This document shows, one piece after another, positions 28,628 through 38,802 of a stretch of DNA of 64,000 nt (positions are counted from its first letter, which is position 1; each line of letters begins with the position of its first letter). The notes beneath the pieces are model-generated. The model did not search any database. It was not told where the DNA came from and was given only the letters and a program-made list of their open reading frames with translations. The translations under genes and the position numbers were made by a program. Source of the DNA: Nostoc sp. NOS(2021) (GTDB taxonomy: Bacteria; Cyanobacteriota; Cyanobacteriia; Cyanobacteriales; Nostocaceae); contig NZ_JABXKM010000081.1 in NCBI RefSeq assembly GCF_017115025.1, positions 1 to 64,000 of the forward strand, in the 5' to 3' direction.

Positions 28628-30552
28628 TATTGTGACTTTGGACGAGAAAACTGGGAAGGTGGCTTGAAGTTTTCTACTGGTACGTTCTTAAGTGCCTTCT
28701 CCATAAAATCTTTCCAGATGGGAGCGACCATAACACCACCTGTGGCATGATCAGCTAATTGTCTGTTGTCGTCTCTCCCTACCCAGACAGCAGTTGTTAA
28801 CTGTGGCACAGTACCAACAAACCAAATATCTTTTTCTGATGATGTTGTTCCCGTCTTCCCTGCGGCTGGGCGACCGATCGCAGCACCTTTACCTGTACCT
28901 TCAGAGATTACCGATCGCATCACATCGATAATGGCTGCTGAAGCCCAAGGATCGAGAACTAGCTGGGGTTTCGGGGTATTATCTAGCAACACGTTACCAC
29001 TACTATCGGTGACACGGGCAATTACAGTTGGTGGAGATTGCCAGCCATAATTAGCAAAGGTAGCATAGGCACTAGCCATTTCCAGAGGGGTCACACCAAT
29101 TGCACCAAGTGGCAAAGAAGACACAGGTTCCATCGGACTCATAATCCCCAAGGTACGGCAGGTTTCTATGACTCTATTCATCCCCACAGCCTTACCAATT
29201 TTGATCACGGGAATGTTGCGCGATTGGGATATAGCTGTGCGGATTGACATCTCTCCCCTAAAAGTCGCATCATAATTTCTGGGAGAGTACCAACCGTTAC
29301 CATCTCGATAGCTAACTGGGGCATCTACTACCGTTGAGTCTGCCGTATATTTACCAGTAGCAAAAGCAGTATAATATACAAATGGTTTAAAAGAAGATCC
29401 GGGCTGGCGTTGAGATTGAGTTGCACGATTGAATTCACTGGTCTTAGGATCTATACCACCCACCAATGCTTTAATAAAATGTGTGCGCGGATCAATTGCC
29501 ACCAGCGCCATTTGATTCTTAGATAATCCCTGATCTAGTAGTGATTTATGCCACTTACTAACAGTTTCTTCTGCCATCATTTGGAAGTCGGCATCAACTG
29601 TAGTTTGAACTCGCATCCCGCCTTTGAGTAGTGTCTCACGCCCAAACTTCTTAGCTAACTCCTGCGCCACAGTATTGGTTACATAGGGTAGGGCACTACC
29701 TTGGAAGGATTTGATTCTACCAAGTTTGATTTCTTGCTTGAGGGCATCGTCGTACTCTGACTGGCTGATCCAATTCAATTCCAGCATCCGTCCTAGCACT
29801 TCTTTTTCTTTCTGTTTTGCCAGCTTCATGCTCACAAACGGGCTGAATTCCTCTGGTGCTTGGATCAAACCCGCCATCATTGCTGACTCACCCAAGGTTA
29901 AATATTCTGCTGACTTATTAAAGTAACTGCGTGCCGCCGTTTGTACACCATAATTGTTATGACCCCAATAAACTTGATTGAGGTACATTTCAAAAATTTG
30001 GTCTTTATTGAGAATTTGCTCTAACCGGATTGCCAGCACCGCCTCTGCTAACTTGCGGGTAAAGGCACGCTTGTGAGATAAAAACAGGTTTTTTACCAAT
30101 TGCATGGTGACAGTAGAGCCACCCTCTTTGACTCCACCTGCTGCCGCGTTAACTACTATAGCCCGCCCAACGCCGACGGGGTTAATACCGTGGTGATCGT
30201 AGAAGTGGCTATCTTCACTTGCCAATACCGCCCGTTTCAGATTCGGCGAAATTCTATCTAGGGGTACAACTTCCCGGTTGGCTTCCCCGTGAATACTCGT
30301 TAAAAGTTTACCCTTAACGTCATAAATGTAAGTCGTTTCTGAGGGAAAGAAGTTACGTAGCTGTCTCACATCTGGCAAATTACGGAAGCTGATAGCTAAA
30401 CCAACCAGTCCTCCGGCTACAATGGAACTTGCCAGCATGGTGATTGAAAGCAGAGTACCGCCAGTTACCTGACCGACTCCTTTCATAAACTCAAAACCTG
30501 ATGAAGCCCGACGTTGTGGCTGCTTATCTTCAAAAGTCCTAGACGACGACAC
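28627..30552 (-). CDS. Class A penicillin-binding protein (PBP1A-type)
   Basis: A bifunctional peptidoglycan glycosyltransferase/transpeptidase of 641 aa. One N-terminal membrane helix (about 30-55) is followed by the GT51 domain (about 75-245) with the catalytic Glu in SEDSHFYDHHGINP and a second Glu in EGGSTVTMQLVKN. The transpeptidase domain (about 330-610) has SxxK as SSFK, SxN as SRN and KTGTT. The start is GTG at 30552. It acts on the periplasmic face in wall synthesis; cyanobacteria have several paralogues. It is divergent from tyrS. Confidence 0.94.
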   Translation of the reverse strand: MSSSRTFEDKQPQRRASSGFEFMKGVGQVTGGTLLSITMLASSIVAGGLVGLAISFRNLPDVRQLRNFFPSETTYIYDVKGKLLTSIHGEANREVVPLDRISPNLKRAVLASEDSHFYDHHGINPVGVGRAIVVNAAAGGVKEGGSTVTMQLVKNLFLSHKRAFTRKLAEAVLAIRLEQILNKDQIFEMYLNQVYWGHNNYGVQTAARSYFNKSAEYLTLGESAMMAGLIQAPEEFSPFVSMKLAKQKEKEVLGRMLELNWISQSEYDDALKQEIKLGRIKSFQGSALPYVTNTVAQELAKKFGRETLLKGGMRVQTTVDADFQMMAEETVSKWHKSLLDQGLSKNQMALVAIDPRTHFIKALVGGIDPKTSEFNRATQSQRQPGSSFKPFVYYTAFATGKYTADSTVVDAPVSYRDGNGWYSPRNYDATFRGEMSIRTAISQSRNIPVIKIGKAVGMNRVIETCRTLGIMSPMEPVSSLPLGAIGVTPLEMASAYATFANYGWQSPPTVIARVTDSSGNVLLDNTPKPQLVLDPWASAAIIDVMRSVISEGTGKGAAIGRPAAGKTGTTSSEKDIWFVGTVPQLTTAVWVGRDDNRQLADHATGGVMVAPIWKDFMEKALKNVPVENFKPPSQFSRPKSQ

Positions 30553-30725
30553 GGCTATTACACTTCCTCACTTGTAAATTTAACTGTAATTGATTGGGTG
30601 AAGCAAGGCGGTTAGTTTTTTGCAATTATAGTAGTTTGGCAGATGAGAAAGTGGATAAATTGCAAGTGTTTATAACCAACTTAACTTCTAGTGTGCAAAA
30701 CATAGCTAACAGTGGATTTTCTAGT

Positions 30726-31916
30726 ATGACGCCAGATTTTGCTTGGCTGCGTCGTGGTGTAGTAGAAGTTTTCCCACAACCAGTTGATGTTAACAGTGAA
30801 AGTCTAGAAAAGCGCTTGGTAACTACAAACCAACCTTTGAGGATCAAATTGGGGATTGACCCGACGGGTACTGATATTCATCTCGGTCATAGCATACCAG
30901 TACGGAAACTGCGAGCGTTTCAAGATGCAGGTCATATAGCAGTTCTAATTATTGGCGATTTTACCGCACGCATTGGCGATCCAACTGGTAAATCTGAGGT
31001 GCGTCGTCAGCTTACAGAAGCAGATGTAGCTCAAAATGCTCAGACTTATCTTGACCAAGTACGTCCTATCTTGGATTTTGACACACCAGGAAGGTTAGAG
31101 GTGCGCTATAACTCCGAATGGCTCTCTGGGCTAAACTTAGAGAAAATTTTGGAGTTACTCTCGACGATGACGGTGGGGCAGATGTTGGCGAAGGAAGGAT
31201 TTGCCGATCGCTATAGAAAAGAGAATCCGATTTTTATCCATGAGTTCCTCTACCCGTTAATGCAAGGTTTTGATTCGGTTGCCGTTGAGGCAGATGTGGA
31301 ATTGGGAGGGACTGATCAGAAATTTAACATTGCTGTGGGCAGAGATTTGCAGCGCCATTTTGGTCAAGAGCCACAGTTTGGGATGCTGCTGCCGATTTTG
31401 ATTGGCACGGATGGGGTGCAAAAAATGTCCAAGTCTTTAGATAATTATATTGGGTTGTCGGAACACCCAGGACAAAAGTACCAAAAGTTACAAGGAGTTC
31501 CCGATCATCTGCTGTCACAGTATTTTGAACTGTTGACGGATTTACCTTTGGATAAACTGCCAGAAAATCCCCGCGATCGCCAAACACTTCTAGCATCGGA
31601 AGTTGTCAAACAGTACGACGGCGAAACCGCAGCCCAAGAGGCCAAAGAAGCAGCGCAAAGCGGCGGCAAGGAGGGGGCTGTTCCAGAATTTTCTCTAGCT
31701 GGTGTGCAGCAGTTTCCGACTAAGTTAGCCTATATTCTCAATGCCACTGGCTTGTGCAAAAGTACGGGGGAAGGAAAGCGGAAAATTCAAGAGGGTGGAG
31801 TGCGCTTAGATGGCGATCGCATTACTGATGTTGATACGACTTTTACTGATCTCTGTGAGTTACAAGGTAAGGTTTTACAAGTTGGGAAAAATAAGTTTGT
31901 GCGTTTAGTGCCTTAA
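30726..31916 (+). CDS. tyrS: Tyrosyl-tRNA synthetase
   Basis: Charges tRNA-Tyr. From the ATG at 30726 ([18 protein letters not shown]) it is 396 aa; an upstream in-frame start at 30594 would add 44 residues unlike the family. The class I signatures are HLGHS (HIGH) and KMSKS ([11 protein letters not shown]), and a C-terminal S4 RNA-binding domain follows (about 335-395). The pattern is that of the bacterial TyrRS group with a KMSKS loop. pyrF follows after about 20 bases or directly, depending on its start. Confidence 0.95.
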   Translation: MTPDFAWLRRGVVEVFPQPVDVNSESLEKRLVTTNQPLRIKLGIDPTGTDIHLGHSIPVRKLRAFQDAGHIAVLIIGDFTARIGDPTGKSEVRRQLTEADVAQNAQTYLDQVRPILDFDTPGRLEVRYNSEWLSGLNLEKILELLSTMTVGQMLAKEGFADRYRKENPIFIHEFLYPLMQGFDSVAVEADVELGGTDQKFNIAVGRDLQRHFGQEPQFGMLLPILIGTDGVQKMSKSLDNYIGLSEHPGQKYQKLQGVPDHLLSQYFELLTDLPLDKLPENPRDRQTLLASEVVKQYDGETAAQEAKEAAQSGGKEGAVPEFSLAGVQQFPTKLAYILNATGLCKSTGEGKRKIQEGGVRLDGDRITDVDTTFTDLCELQGKVLQVGKNKFVRLVP

Positions 31917-31937
31917 ATGGGGAATGGGGAACTGCAA

Positions 31938-32657
31938 ATGAACGCAGAACAACGAATTATAGTGCCTTTGGATGTGTCGGATGAGCAAAGTGCGATCGCT
32001 CTTGTAGAGCAACTTCCGCAAGTGGTTTGGTGGAAAGTAGGCTTAGAGTTGTTTACCAGCACCGGCCCGAAAATTCTGGAAGTGTTAAAGTCCCGGCAAA
32101 AGCGCATTTTCCTAGATTTAAAGTTTCACGATATCCCTAACACAGTCGCTGGTGCTTGTCGTAGTGCAGCTAAATACGGGGTGGATTTGTTGACAATTCA
32201 TGCTGCATCTGGTAATGACGCTCTCAAAGCTGCAACAGAAGCGGCGCAAGAAGGGGCTACCCAAGCGGGGGTAAAACCGCCTAAATTAATTGCTATTACT
32301 TTGTTAACGAGCATTTCTACTAGACAGTTGGCGTTTGATTTAAAGATTCCCCTAGAATTACCAGAATACGCCGTAGAAATGGCATTGCTGGCTCAAGAGG
32401 CGGGATTAGATGGGGCAGTTTGTTCGCCCCAAGAAGTGGCACAACTACGGCAAACTTGTGGAGATGACTTTTTGCTTGTTTGTCCGGGAGTTAGACCAAC
32501 TTGGGCAGATAAAGGTGATCAAAAGCGATCGCTGACCCCAGCACAAGCCATTAAAGCCGGTGCAGATTATCTAGTGATTGGGCGTCCGATCACTACTGCT
32601 ACTGAGCCGGAGTTAGCCTGGAAGCGGATTTCTGAGGAGTTAACTGCGATCGCATGA
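31938..32657 (+). CDS. pyrF: Orotidine 5'-phosphate decarboxylase
   Basis: Last step of UMP synthesis, OMP to UMP. From the ATG at 31938 ([13 protein letters not shown]) it is 239 aa with the active-site D60-x-K62-xx-D65 in [13 protein letters not shown] and a phosphate-binding GRPI near the C-terminus. An ATG at 31917, directly after the tyrS stop, is possible but has no ribosome-binding site, whereas GGGGAAC precedes 31938. It overlaps the next gene by four bases (ATGA), so the two are translationally coupled. Confidence 0.94.
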   Translation: MNAEQRIIVPLDVSDEQSAIALVEQLPQVVWWKVGLELFTSTGPKILEVLKSRQKRIFLDLKFHDIPNTVAGACRSAAKYGVDLLTIHAASGNDALKAATEAAQEGATQAGVKPPKLIAITLLTSISTRQLAFDLKIPLELPEYAVEMALLAQEAGLDGAVCSPQEVAQLRQTCGDDFLLVCPGVRPTWADKGDQKRSLTPAQAIKAGADYLVIGRPITTATEPELAWKRISEELTAIA

Positions 32658-33340
32658 ACGCAAAAGTCAGCGATAAGCAGGAGAGCAGGATGCAGGGTGT
32701 AGGCGAGAGCAATCCTGTCTCTTTGCTCAGAAAAAAAAATTATAGTTGGCTTTTAGCTTGTGGCTTCTGGGTTTTAGGATCAAATAGCTTTGTTTACCCA
32801 GCGTTCTCGACAAAGCTCACCCCTAAACCCTCTGCGATCGCAGAAAGGGAAAATATCAACGGTGAGGTGAGGTCTTTGTGTTCTGAGCAAAATTTAGAAA
32901 CATTAACTACACAACTACTGCAAGATTTACCTAGTTATACCAATCGTGCTAGTCAACGCGCCCGCCGCCTCAGTAGAAGCAGTGATGTTTACAGTTATAT
33001 GCTAGTGGCAGGAAGACCTGAGTTTACTCCTCTGCCCCTTAACCTTGAAGAATATAGTGCCGATGCGCCTAAAAGTGCTGCATCAGGAGTTGAGCAAGTT
33101 TTCTTTACTACCTTGGATCGGCAGTACATAGGAAAGAAAGCGGTAGAATTGCAGGAATTCCACTGGCTGTTGTTGACTAAAACTAAAAGTGGTTGGCGAC
33201 TAGTGATGATGTTTTCTCAAACGGGTTCCCATTCCGCACCGCAGCCACTATCCCCACCACGCGATAGTAGTAACGGTACCATTGCCCAAGGAGTTAAAGC
33301 TTGGTTACGCGATTGTCAAGCGGGAAGTGTGCGTCAATAA
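32654..33340 (+). CDS. Exported protein of unknown function
   Basis: I do not recognise this 228-aa protein. A hydrophobic stretch (about 29-50, [21 protein letters not shown]) after a basic segment looks like a signal peptide or anchor. The rest is soluble, with [21 protein letters not shown] and [31 protein letters not shown], the latter looking like a conserved beta-rich core. The ATGA overlap with pyrF ties their translation. A cyanobacterial conserved family is likely, but I cannot name it. Confidence 0.7.
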   Translation: MNAKVSDKQESRMQGVGESNPVSLLRKKNYSWLLACGFWVLGSNSFVYPAFSTKLTPKPSAIAERENINGEVRSLCSEQNLETLTTQLLQDLPSYTNRASQRARRLSRSSDVYSYMLVAGRPEFTPLPLNLEEYSADAPKSAASGVEQVFFTTLDRQYIGKKAVELQEFHWLLLTKTKSGWRLVMMFSQTGSHSAPQPLSPPRDSSNGTIAQGVKAWLRDCQAGSVRQ

Positions 33341-33382
33341 AACCTAATTCCAAATCTTCATAAATTAGGAGAATATTAAATA

Positions 33383-33832
33383 ATGTCTAAAATACTCACT
33401 CAAATTCTCTATGAACAGGATTATCACTTGTGGTTAGAAACTACGTTGAAACAATTGCAAGAACGAGATTTAGAGCATCTTGATTGGGATTATTTGATTG
33501 AGGAGATTGAAAGATTGGGTAATGAACAGAAACACAACCTCGAAAGTTATCTACTGCAACTTCTCAAACATCTGCTTCTGTATCAACATTGGAGTCTTCC
33601 TGAACGTAAAAATCATTGGGAAGTGGAAATTGATCATTTTCGGGTGGAACTCAGGAAATTAGCCAAATCTAAAAACCTCTACAACTATCTGCTCACAGTG
33701 CTTGAAGAAGTCTACATTGATGCGCTACGACAAGCAAAAAAGAAAAGTGGATTGAATTGTTTTCTGCAAACTTCTCCTTATAGCATTGAGCAAATTTTAG
33801 ATGTGGATTATTTACCACCATTTACTTATTGA
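33383..33832 (+). CDS. DUF29 family protein
   Basis: A 149-aa helical protein of the DUF29 family, common in many copies in cyanobacteria. Its opening ILYEQDYHLWLETTLKQLQERD and the central DWDYLIEEIERLGNEQKHNLESYL are diagnostic. Function is not established. AGGAG lies in front of the ATG. It is followed by a miniature inverted-repeat element. Confidence 0.9.
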   Translation: MSKILTQILYEQDYHLWLETTLKQLQERDLEHLDWDYLIEEIERLGNEQKHNLESYLLQLLKHLLLYQHWSLPERKNHWEVEIDHFRVELRKLAKSKNLYNYLLTVLEEVYIDALRQAKKKSGLNCFLQTSPYSIEQILDVDYLPPFTY

Positions 33833-33913
33833 TCAGGTAGAGTATTCATTTTAAATTGTGAATTTCGTCTCGCGGTACTAGTGCCTTTTATAAAGATACA
33901 TCACCCAACAAGC

Positions 33914-34076
33914 CTGTATCAGTCAATACGCTTGGGTTAAGGCTAAAAACAAAAACTGGTGTAGGTGTAGGTTGGGTTGAGAAACGAAACCCAACATTAT
34001 CAACCATTTGCTGGGTTTCGCTATTGCTCAACCCAACCTACTATTTTTCTTAACCCAAGCGTATTGCTGTATCAGT
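33914..34076. mobile_element. Miniature inverted-repeat element with 10-bp target duplication, copy 1
   Basis: A 143-bp element (33924-34066) has near-perfect terminal inverted repeats, CAATACGCTTGGGTTAAG and CTTAACCCAAGCGTATTG. Internal inverted arms (GTAGGTTGGGTTGAG / CTCAACCCAACCTAC) let the whole element fold on itself. It is flanked by the direct repeat CTGTATCAGT (33914-33923 and 34067-34076), a target-site duplication. There is no transposase inside. A relative lies at 38611-38747. Confidence 0.88.
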
Positions 34077-34262
34077 ATGATTTGGCGTATGTCTTTGGGA
34101 ATATTTTCAGGAAATATAGCTGATAAACAGCTAAAAAAAGCAGACATTATTTAAAAACGAATCCTGGCTTGAATTTAAGCGTTGTAACTGCCGTTTTTTG
34201 GCGATAACATGGGAATAAGTTTATTTTAAGCTTCTCAAACCGCGTTTAGCGTCAGTTTTTTT
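34077..34262 (+). promoter_or_regulatory. Upstream region of the RemA-like gene
   Basis: This remaining stretch between the mobile element and the RemA-like gene should hold the promoter. No box is clear enough to name. Confidence 0.3.
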
Positions 34263-34529
34263 ATGGACATTCAGTTAATCAACATCGGCTTTGGTAACAT
34301 CGTGTCTGCCAACCGAGTAGTTGCCATTGTCAGTCCAGAGTCTGCCCCGATTAAGCGGATTATTACCGATGCACGGGACAGAGGTCAACTGATTGATGCA
34401 ACTTACGGTCGTCGGACTAGGGCTGTAATTATCACCGATTCCAGCCACGTAATTCTGTCAGCAATTCAGCCAGAAACAGTAGCGAATCGCTTTGTGATTT
34501 CCCGCGATCATCAAACTGTAGATAATTGA
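34263..34529 (+). CDS. RemA-like (DUF370) regulator
   Basis: An 88-aa protein of the DUF370/RemA family: [29 protein letters not shown] followed by [21 protein letters not shown]. In Bacillus subtilis RemA is a DNA-binding activator of matrix genes, encoded next to gmk. The same adjacency to gmk (174 bases downstream) is kept here. Its targets in cyanobacteria are unknown to me; DNA binding is inferred from the family. Confidence 0.88.
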   Translation: MDIQLINIGFGNIVSANRVVAIVSPESAPIKRIITDARDRGQLIDATYGRRTRAVIITDSSHVILSAIQPETVANRFVISRDHQTVDN

Positions 34530-34702
34530 CTAGCAGTGGATTAACAATCCCACTTCTATTTGCACCCTATCGGCAGTACTATATGAACTAGACAAGTTTT
34601 CTGTCACCCTTGCTACAAATAAATTCTTTAGTCACTAGTGGACTAGGCCAGGAACACAAGACTAATGAATAATATCTATTGATTGATTCACAAATTGAAG
34701 GG

Positions 34703-35302
34703 ATGATGCCAGTTTTACCCATCCAGAGTAGTGCTACTACCGAAGAATGCTTACATTTAGGCAGATTAATTGTTTTAACTGGCCCCAGTGGGGTCGGTAA
34801 AGGCACTTTAATGCGATCGCTCCTACAACGTCATCTGGAACTATATTATTCCGTATCCGTGACGACTCGTTCTCCCCGTCCAGGGGAAATCGATGGTAAA
34901 AATTATTACTTTATCAGCCGTAATAAGTTTGAACAATTAGTTGCCGAAGGTGAATTTTTGGAATGGGCAGAATTTGCTGGTAATTATTACGGCACGCCCC
35001 GTGAAGCTGTGCTTAACCAAATTAATTTCGGTAAGTTGGTAGTGCTGGAAATTGAACTAGAAGGGGCAAGACAAATTCGTGCTTCCTTCCCCAGTGCCCT
35101 CAGCATTTTTATTTTACCGCCTTCTTTTGATGAATTGGAGAAACGGATACGCGATCGCGCCCAAGACTCTGAAGAAGCGATCGCCCGTCGTCTACTCCGC
35201 GCCCAAGAAGAAATTCAAGCCGCAGATGAATTTGATGTTCAAATCGTTAATGACGATTTTGAAACTGCTTTAAATGATATTGAAGCGGTTTTGTTTAATT
35301 GA
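34703..35302 (+). CDS. gmk: Guanylate kinase
   Basis: Phosphorylates GMP to GDP. I start at the ATG at 34703 ([10 protein letters not shown]), 199 aa, with GAAGGG just before it. The P-loop is GPSGVGKGT (about residues 27-35), and the GMP-binding region has [17 protein letters not shown]. Later come the lid region with RLLRAQEEI and a final NDDFETAL. It follows the RemA-like gene on the same strand. Confidence 0.95.
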   Translation: MMPVLPIQSSATTEECLHLGRLIVLTGPSGVGKGTLMRSLLQRHLELYYSVSVTTRSPRPGEIDGKNYYFISRNKFEQLVAEGEFLEWAEFAGNYYGTPREAVLNQINFGKLVVLEIELEGARQIRASFPSALSIFILPPSFDELEKRIRDRAQDSEEAIARRLLRAQEEIQAADEFDVQIVNDDFETALNDIEAVLFN

Positions 35303-35676
35303 AGAAGTATTCAGAAATCAGAATTCAAGAGCGGAGCAAGGAAAACTCCGCCTCCGGTCATAATCAATTAGTGAAGGATTCAGATCCACCACTGATAACG
35401 TAGCCTAAAGCCTTCTCTTCTCCCTTGGCGCTAGCCTCTCCCAATGTGAGAAGGGGAGACGCACTCGCGTCCCTTGAGGCAACGTATAAAGGCATAGCAA
35501 CTCTTAGAGATGCACTCGCCTTCGCTTAGAGCGAGTCGTACAGAATTCATGCTGAATTCTGATCCCTGACTCCTGAATTCTGTTTAAATAAGTTAGGAGC
35601 GGAGCAAGGAAAGCTCCGCCTCCGGTTAAGAGTTAGAAGTTATGAATTTAAACTCCTAACTCCTAACTCCTAGTAA
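35303..35676. repeat. Repeat-filled spacer between gmk and psaL
   Basis: Two direct copies of a 30-bp unit with one mismatch, beginning GAGCGGAGCAAGGAAA (35329-35358 and 35597-35626), each contain a small GGAG/CTCC palindrome. Between them lie small dispersed repeats (35426-35480, 35511-35535) and a CAGAATTC/GAATTCTG palindrome (35540-35562). AACTCCT heptamers (about 35645-35672) run up to the psaL stop. Confidence 0.75.
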
Positions 35677-36198
35677 TTAACCAAATAGACCTTGAATTAG
35701 TGCCAGATTACTAGTCAAAAAGTAAGCAACTACTGCACCACCAATACCACCAATCAAGAAATAAAGGGCGAAGTCGTTCCAGCTTTCTTTAGAGTTAAAA
35801 GCATCTGCCGGAGGTCTGGGTACGGTAACACTAGGAAGTGCTTTGGGCGGATTGCTATTGGCATACAGCGATAGGGCGCCGGTAAGAACAACAACCAAGC
35901 CAATGGCTCCCAGTAACCCAGCTAAGTTAGCGCTAGCTGTGTCCCGCAGTGGCCCCAATTTGGCAAAGGGGCCAAATAGCCAGTAACCATGAGCTGCTCC
36001 CACTTCTACCGCACGTCTACCAGCGCTAAGACCTGGACGATAGGCAGGTAAGTTATTAATGAACCACTTGCTCAAGGGAGAAGCATTAACCGGGGTTTCT
36101 AGGTTGCCAATCTGCGGATCGCCGAATGCGGGAAAAACAACTTCCCGATTTCTGGGATCGCTGGGAAGATTCTTTGATGCATCTACTGCTTGTGCCAT
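35677..36198 (-). CDS. psaL: Photosystem I subunit XI
   Basis: Membrane subunit needed for trimer (or tetramer) formation of cyanobacterial photosystem I. It is 173 aa. The typical N-terminus has DPQIGNLETPVNASPLSKWFINNLPAYRPGL, and there are three hydrophobic segments (about 70-85, 97-118 and 147-168). No psaI gene is found next to it here. A 384-base spacer separates it from psaJ on the same strand. Confidence 0.96.
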   Translation of the reverse strand: MAQAVDASKNLPSDPRNREVVFPAFGDPQIGNLETPVNASPLSKWFINNLPAYRPGLSAGRRAVEVGAAHGYWLFGPFAKLGPLRDTASANLAGLLGAIGLVVVLTGALSLYANSNPPKALPSVTVPRPPADAFNSKESWNDFALYFLIGGIGGAVVAYFLTSNLALIQGLFG

Positions 36199-36582
36199 AT
36201 TTTATGTTCGCCTCTAAATTAAAATGGTGGCATTTTTATATTAATAATAATTGTAGCTAAAGATGTCTTTTGGCTAGGAAGTTTAGAAAAATTAATTTAG
36301 CTAGTTTTAAAACTGTGAAACTCGCGATCTGTAAACAGAATCACGAGTTTCAAAAAACTATTTTTGCTGCCTATTTTAGTGATAATTCTGCCTAACTAAG
36401 CTCAATACATCAACTACACAATATTAGGCAAAAAGCAAGACATTCAACTGTCCTAAATCCCATTTGACCAGCAATTTTAGATTTTGGATTTTGGATTAAA
36501 AGAATTTTTTGGTTCATACCCCGTCCCTTGTGGGCGGAACCAATCTAAAATCTCAAATTTAAAATCCAAAATCGTTTGACAC
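36199..36582. other. Spacer between psaJ and psaL
   Basis: It contains an imperfect 12-bp hairpin, GAAACTCGCGAT / ATCACGAGTTTC (36317-36351). This could end the psaF-psaJ transcript, though only weak T-runs flank it. The A/T repeat at 36475-36575 (ATTTTAGATTTTGGATT with its complement, around a CCCGTCCCTTGTGGGCGG centre) matches the rpsL-rpsG spacer. I searched for psaI on the minus strand and found none. Confidence 0.6.
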
Positions 36583-36732
36583 TTATGGCAGTGGGTGGAA
36601 AAGCAGGTCGGGGAAAAAGCGGTTGAATTCAATCAAGATACCTGCTGTGATGGTCAGCCAGATGGTAGCTGCCACGGGTGCTGTGGAAATGAATTTAATC
36701 AAATAAGCTGATTGATCGCCTTTGTCTGCCAT
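36583..36732 (-). CDS. psaJ: Photosystem I subunit IX
   Basis: A 49-aa protein read directly from the sequence. It starts [19 protein letters not shown], has one membrane helix ([17 protein letters not shown]) and ends in [13 protein letters not shown], the PsaJ pattern. It binds chlorophyll at the PSI edge and stabilises PsaF. It lies 39 bases after psaF, so the two form the usual psaFJ operon. Confidence 0.95.
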   Translation of the reverse strand: MADKGDQSAYLIKFISTAPVAATIWLTITAGILIEFNRFFPDLLFHPLP

Positions 36733-36771
36733 GAATTTAGCCTCCAAAACAAATGAATTAGTTAAGCTGAT

Positions 36772-37266
36772 TTAGCGTGGGGAAATGGGGATTTCTGAAT
36801 CCTTGGCTGCTAATTTGCCAGAGAGAAGTTCTTGGACTGCTGCTGCTGGCCAAGCAAAGCCTGTGGCGATGATGGGTAGTGCCAAACCAAGATCGATTTG
36901 GACTTCTTTTAGTTCAGTGTCAGATTCCTTTTTGATCGCTTGCAGATAGGTACGACCTACCCAACCAATCCAACCAGCAATATATAAAAACAGAATGCTA
37001 GGGATCAGGAAGTCACCAGCATGATCTAGACGACTATCAACAATCAAGTGAGGGTATCCCTCAGGGCCGCACAGCGCCTGAGAATAACGCTCAAACCGCT
37101 TTTTCCCTGATTCGGGGTCAGCAGTGGTATTACGGGCATTAGCTGCTAGCTCTTGGAAAGCGGGATTGTCCTTGCACGGTGTCAAATTAGCCCCTAAAGC
37201 TTGTGCTGGGGGGGCAAAATTGAACCAAAGACAAATCGCTAACATCAAAGCAAACAATCGTCGCAT
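36772..37266 (-). CDS. psaF: Photosystem I subunit III
   Basis: A 164-aa subunit with an N-terminal signal peptide ([23 protein letters not shown]), so the N-terminal domain is lumenal. [21 protein letters not shown] and [13 protein letters not shown]-like (here VDSR) segments are typical, followed by the membrane helix [18 protein letters not shown]. It helps dock cytochrome c6/plastocyanin in some lineages. It is divergent from tsaD. Confidence 0.96.
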   Translation of the reverse strand: MRRLFALMLAICLWFNFAPPAQALGANLTPCKDNPAFQELAANARNTTADPESGKKRFERYSQALCGPEGYPHLIVDSRLDHAGDFLIPSILFLYIAGWIGWVGRTYLQAIKKESDTELKEVQIDLGLALPIIATGFAWPAAAVQELLSGKLAAKDSEIPISPR

Positions 37267-37527
37267 AGAGTTGTTTCCTTTTATTACAAAACAAAAAGTT
37301 CTTTGTACAAAACGAAGCGGCTTGTACAGTTGTTTATTTGCATAACTAGGAAGTCATCATACTCTTGGGTGGGAACCGAGTAAAGTTTAAGTAAATAAAA
37401 GTTAAAGCTTCTCAACCAAAATTAGTGCTGAGTAACGAGTGCTGAGTATAAGAATTGTTGTTGTAGGGTAGTAAAGAAGCAAGATTTTCTCTCTACTGTT
37501 CAGGATTCAGGACTCAGCACTCAAGAA

Positions 37528-38577
37528 ATGGCAACCGTTTTAGCAATAGAAACAAGCTGTGATGAAACTGCCGTCGCAATTGTTAAGAATCGTAAAGTTT
37601 ACAGCAGTATCGTAGCCTCACAAATTCCAGTCCATCAGCAGTATGGCGGGGTAGTGCCAGAAGTAGCGTCTCGCCAGCACTTGGAAACAATCAATGAAGC
37701 GATCGCTCAAGCCCTAGAGCAAGCCCAACTAGACTGGGGAAAAATTGACGCAATTGCCGCCACTTGTGCCCCTGGACTCGTAGGAGCGCTGTTGGTGGGT
37801 TTAACTGCTGCCAAAACTCTGGCGATGGTACACAACAAGCCATTTTTGGGAGTTCATCACCTCGAAGGTCACATTTACGCCACTTACTTGAGCGAATCAA
37901 CTTTAAATCCCCCTTTCTTGAGTTTATTAGTTTCTGGCGGACATACAAGCTTGATTTATGTCAAAGATTGTGGTAATTACGAAACACTGGGACAAACCCG
38001 TGATGATGCTGCGGGTGAAGCTTTTGATAAGGTGGCGCGATTGTTAAAGCTGGGTTATCCGGGTGGGCCAATGATTGACAAGTTGGCACAAGAGGGCAAT
38101 CCCCAAGCCTTTGCCCTACCAGAAGGAAAAGTTTCTTTACCTGGTGGGGGGTTTCATCGTTATGATACGAGTTTTAGCGGGTTAAAAACAGCTGTATTAC
38201 GTTTAGTACAGCAGTTAGAGAAAGATGGTGGACAAGTGCCAGTGGCAGATGTAGCAGCTAGCTTTCAGGAAACCGTAGCGCGATCGCTAACTAAAAGAGC
38301 GATCGCCTGTGCCCTAGACTATGGTTTAGACACAATTGCTGTTGGTGGCGGTGTAGCAGCTAATAGCGGGTTGAGGAAAAACCTCCAAGTCGCCGCCGTT
38401 GAACATAACCTACGCGTCCTATTCCCCCCTCTGAAATTCTGTACTGATAACGCCGCCATGATCGGCTGTGCCGCATCTGACCATCTATCCTGTGGTCATA
38501 CATCCCCCATCACACTGGGCGTTGAGTCTAGGTTAGCGCTTACCCAGGTGATGAAGTTGTATCACCCTGTTGAGTAG
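37528..38577 (+). CDS. tsaD: tRNA N6-threonylcarbamoyladenosine synthase subunit
   Basis: Transfers the threonylcarbamoyl group to A37 of ANN-decoding tRNAs together with TsaB/TsaE; the carbamoyl donor comes from a Sua5/YrdC protein, and one is encoded at 53386. It is 349 aa: the ASKHA fold opens with [15 protein letters not shown], metal-binding histidines are in HHLEGH, and [11 protein letters not shown] and [13 protein letters not shown] are conserved. It lies next to psaF on the opposite strand. Confidence 0.96.
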   Translation: MATVLAIETSCDETAVAIVKNRKVYSSIVASQIPVHQQYGGVVPEVASRQHLETINEAIAQALEQAQLDWGKIDAIAATCAPGLVGALLVGLTAAKTLAMVHNKPFLGVHHLEGHIYATYLSESTLNPPFLSLLVSGGHTSLIYVKDCGNYETLGQTRDDAAGEAFDKVARLLKLGYPGGPMIDKLAQEGNPQAFALPEGKVSLPGGGFHRYDTSFSGLKTAVLRLVQQLEKDGGQVPVADVAASFQETVARSLTKRAIACALDYGLDTIAVGGGVAANSGLRKNLQVAAVEHNLRVLFPPLKFCTDNAAMIGCAASDHLSCGHTSPITLGVESRLALTQVMKLYHPVE

Positions 38578-38600
38578 TCATTTGTTCTTTGTCATTTGTC

Positions 38601-38757
38601 ATTTGTAACCCAATACGCTTGGGCTTAACTCTTTGTGAAAGTCAATTTTTTTTAACGAACCGCGTTCGCGTTAGCGTCTCCCCTTGGGAGAAGGACGCAA
38701 AGGACGCAAAGGAAGAGAAGGAAAAAATGCTTAACTGAACTGTATTGAGTTGTAAGC
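38601..38757. mobile_element. Miniature inverted-repeat element, copy 2
   Basis: The element (38611-38747) begins CAATACGCTTGGGCTTAA and ends TTAACTGAACTGTATTG, imperfect inverted repeats of the same family as 33924-34066. The flanks ATTTGTAACC and AGTTGTAAGC match at 8 of 10 positions, as an ageing 10-bp target duplication would. The interior holds a dispersed-repeat segment (GTTCGCGTTAGCGTCTCCCC) and an AGGACGCAAAGGA stretch. Confidence 0.7.
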
Positions 38758-38759
38758 AC

Positions 38760-38802
38760 CAATGCCCAATGCCCAATGCCCAATGCCCAATGCCCAATAA
38801 CT
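38760..38802. repeat. CAATGCC heptamer array
   Basis: Five to six tandem CAATGCC units run up to the stop codon of the alpha/beta hydrolase gene. Confidence 0.85.

Noticed and set aside
36199-36582. psaI between psaJ and psaL
   Set aside because: No minus-strand frame with the PsaI helix pattern is present.
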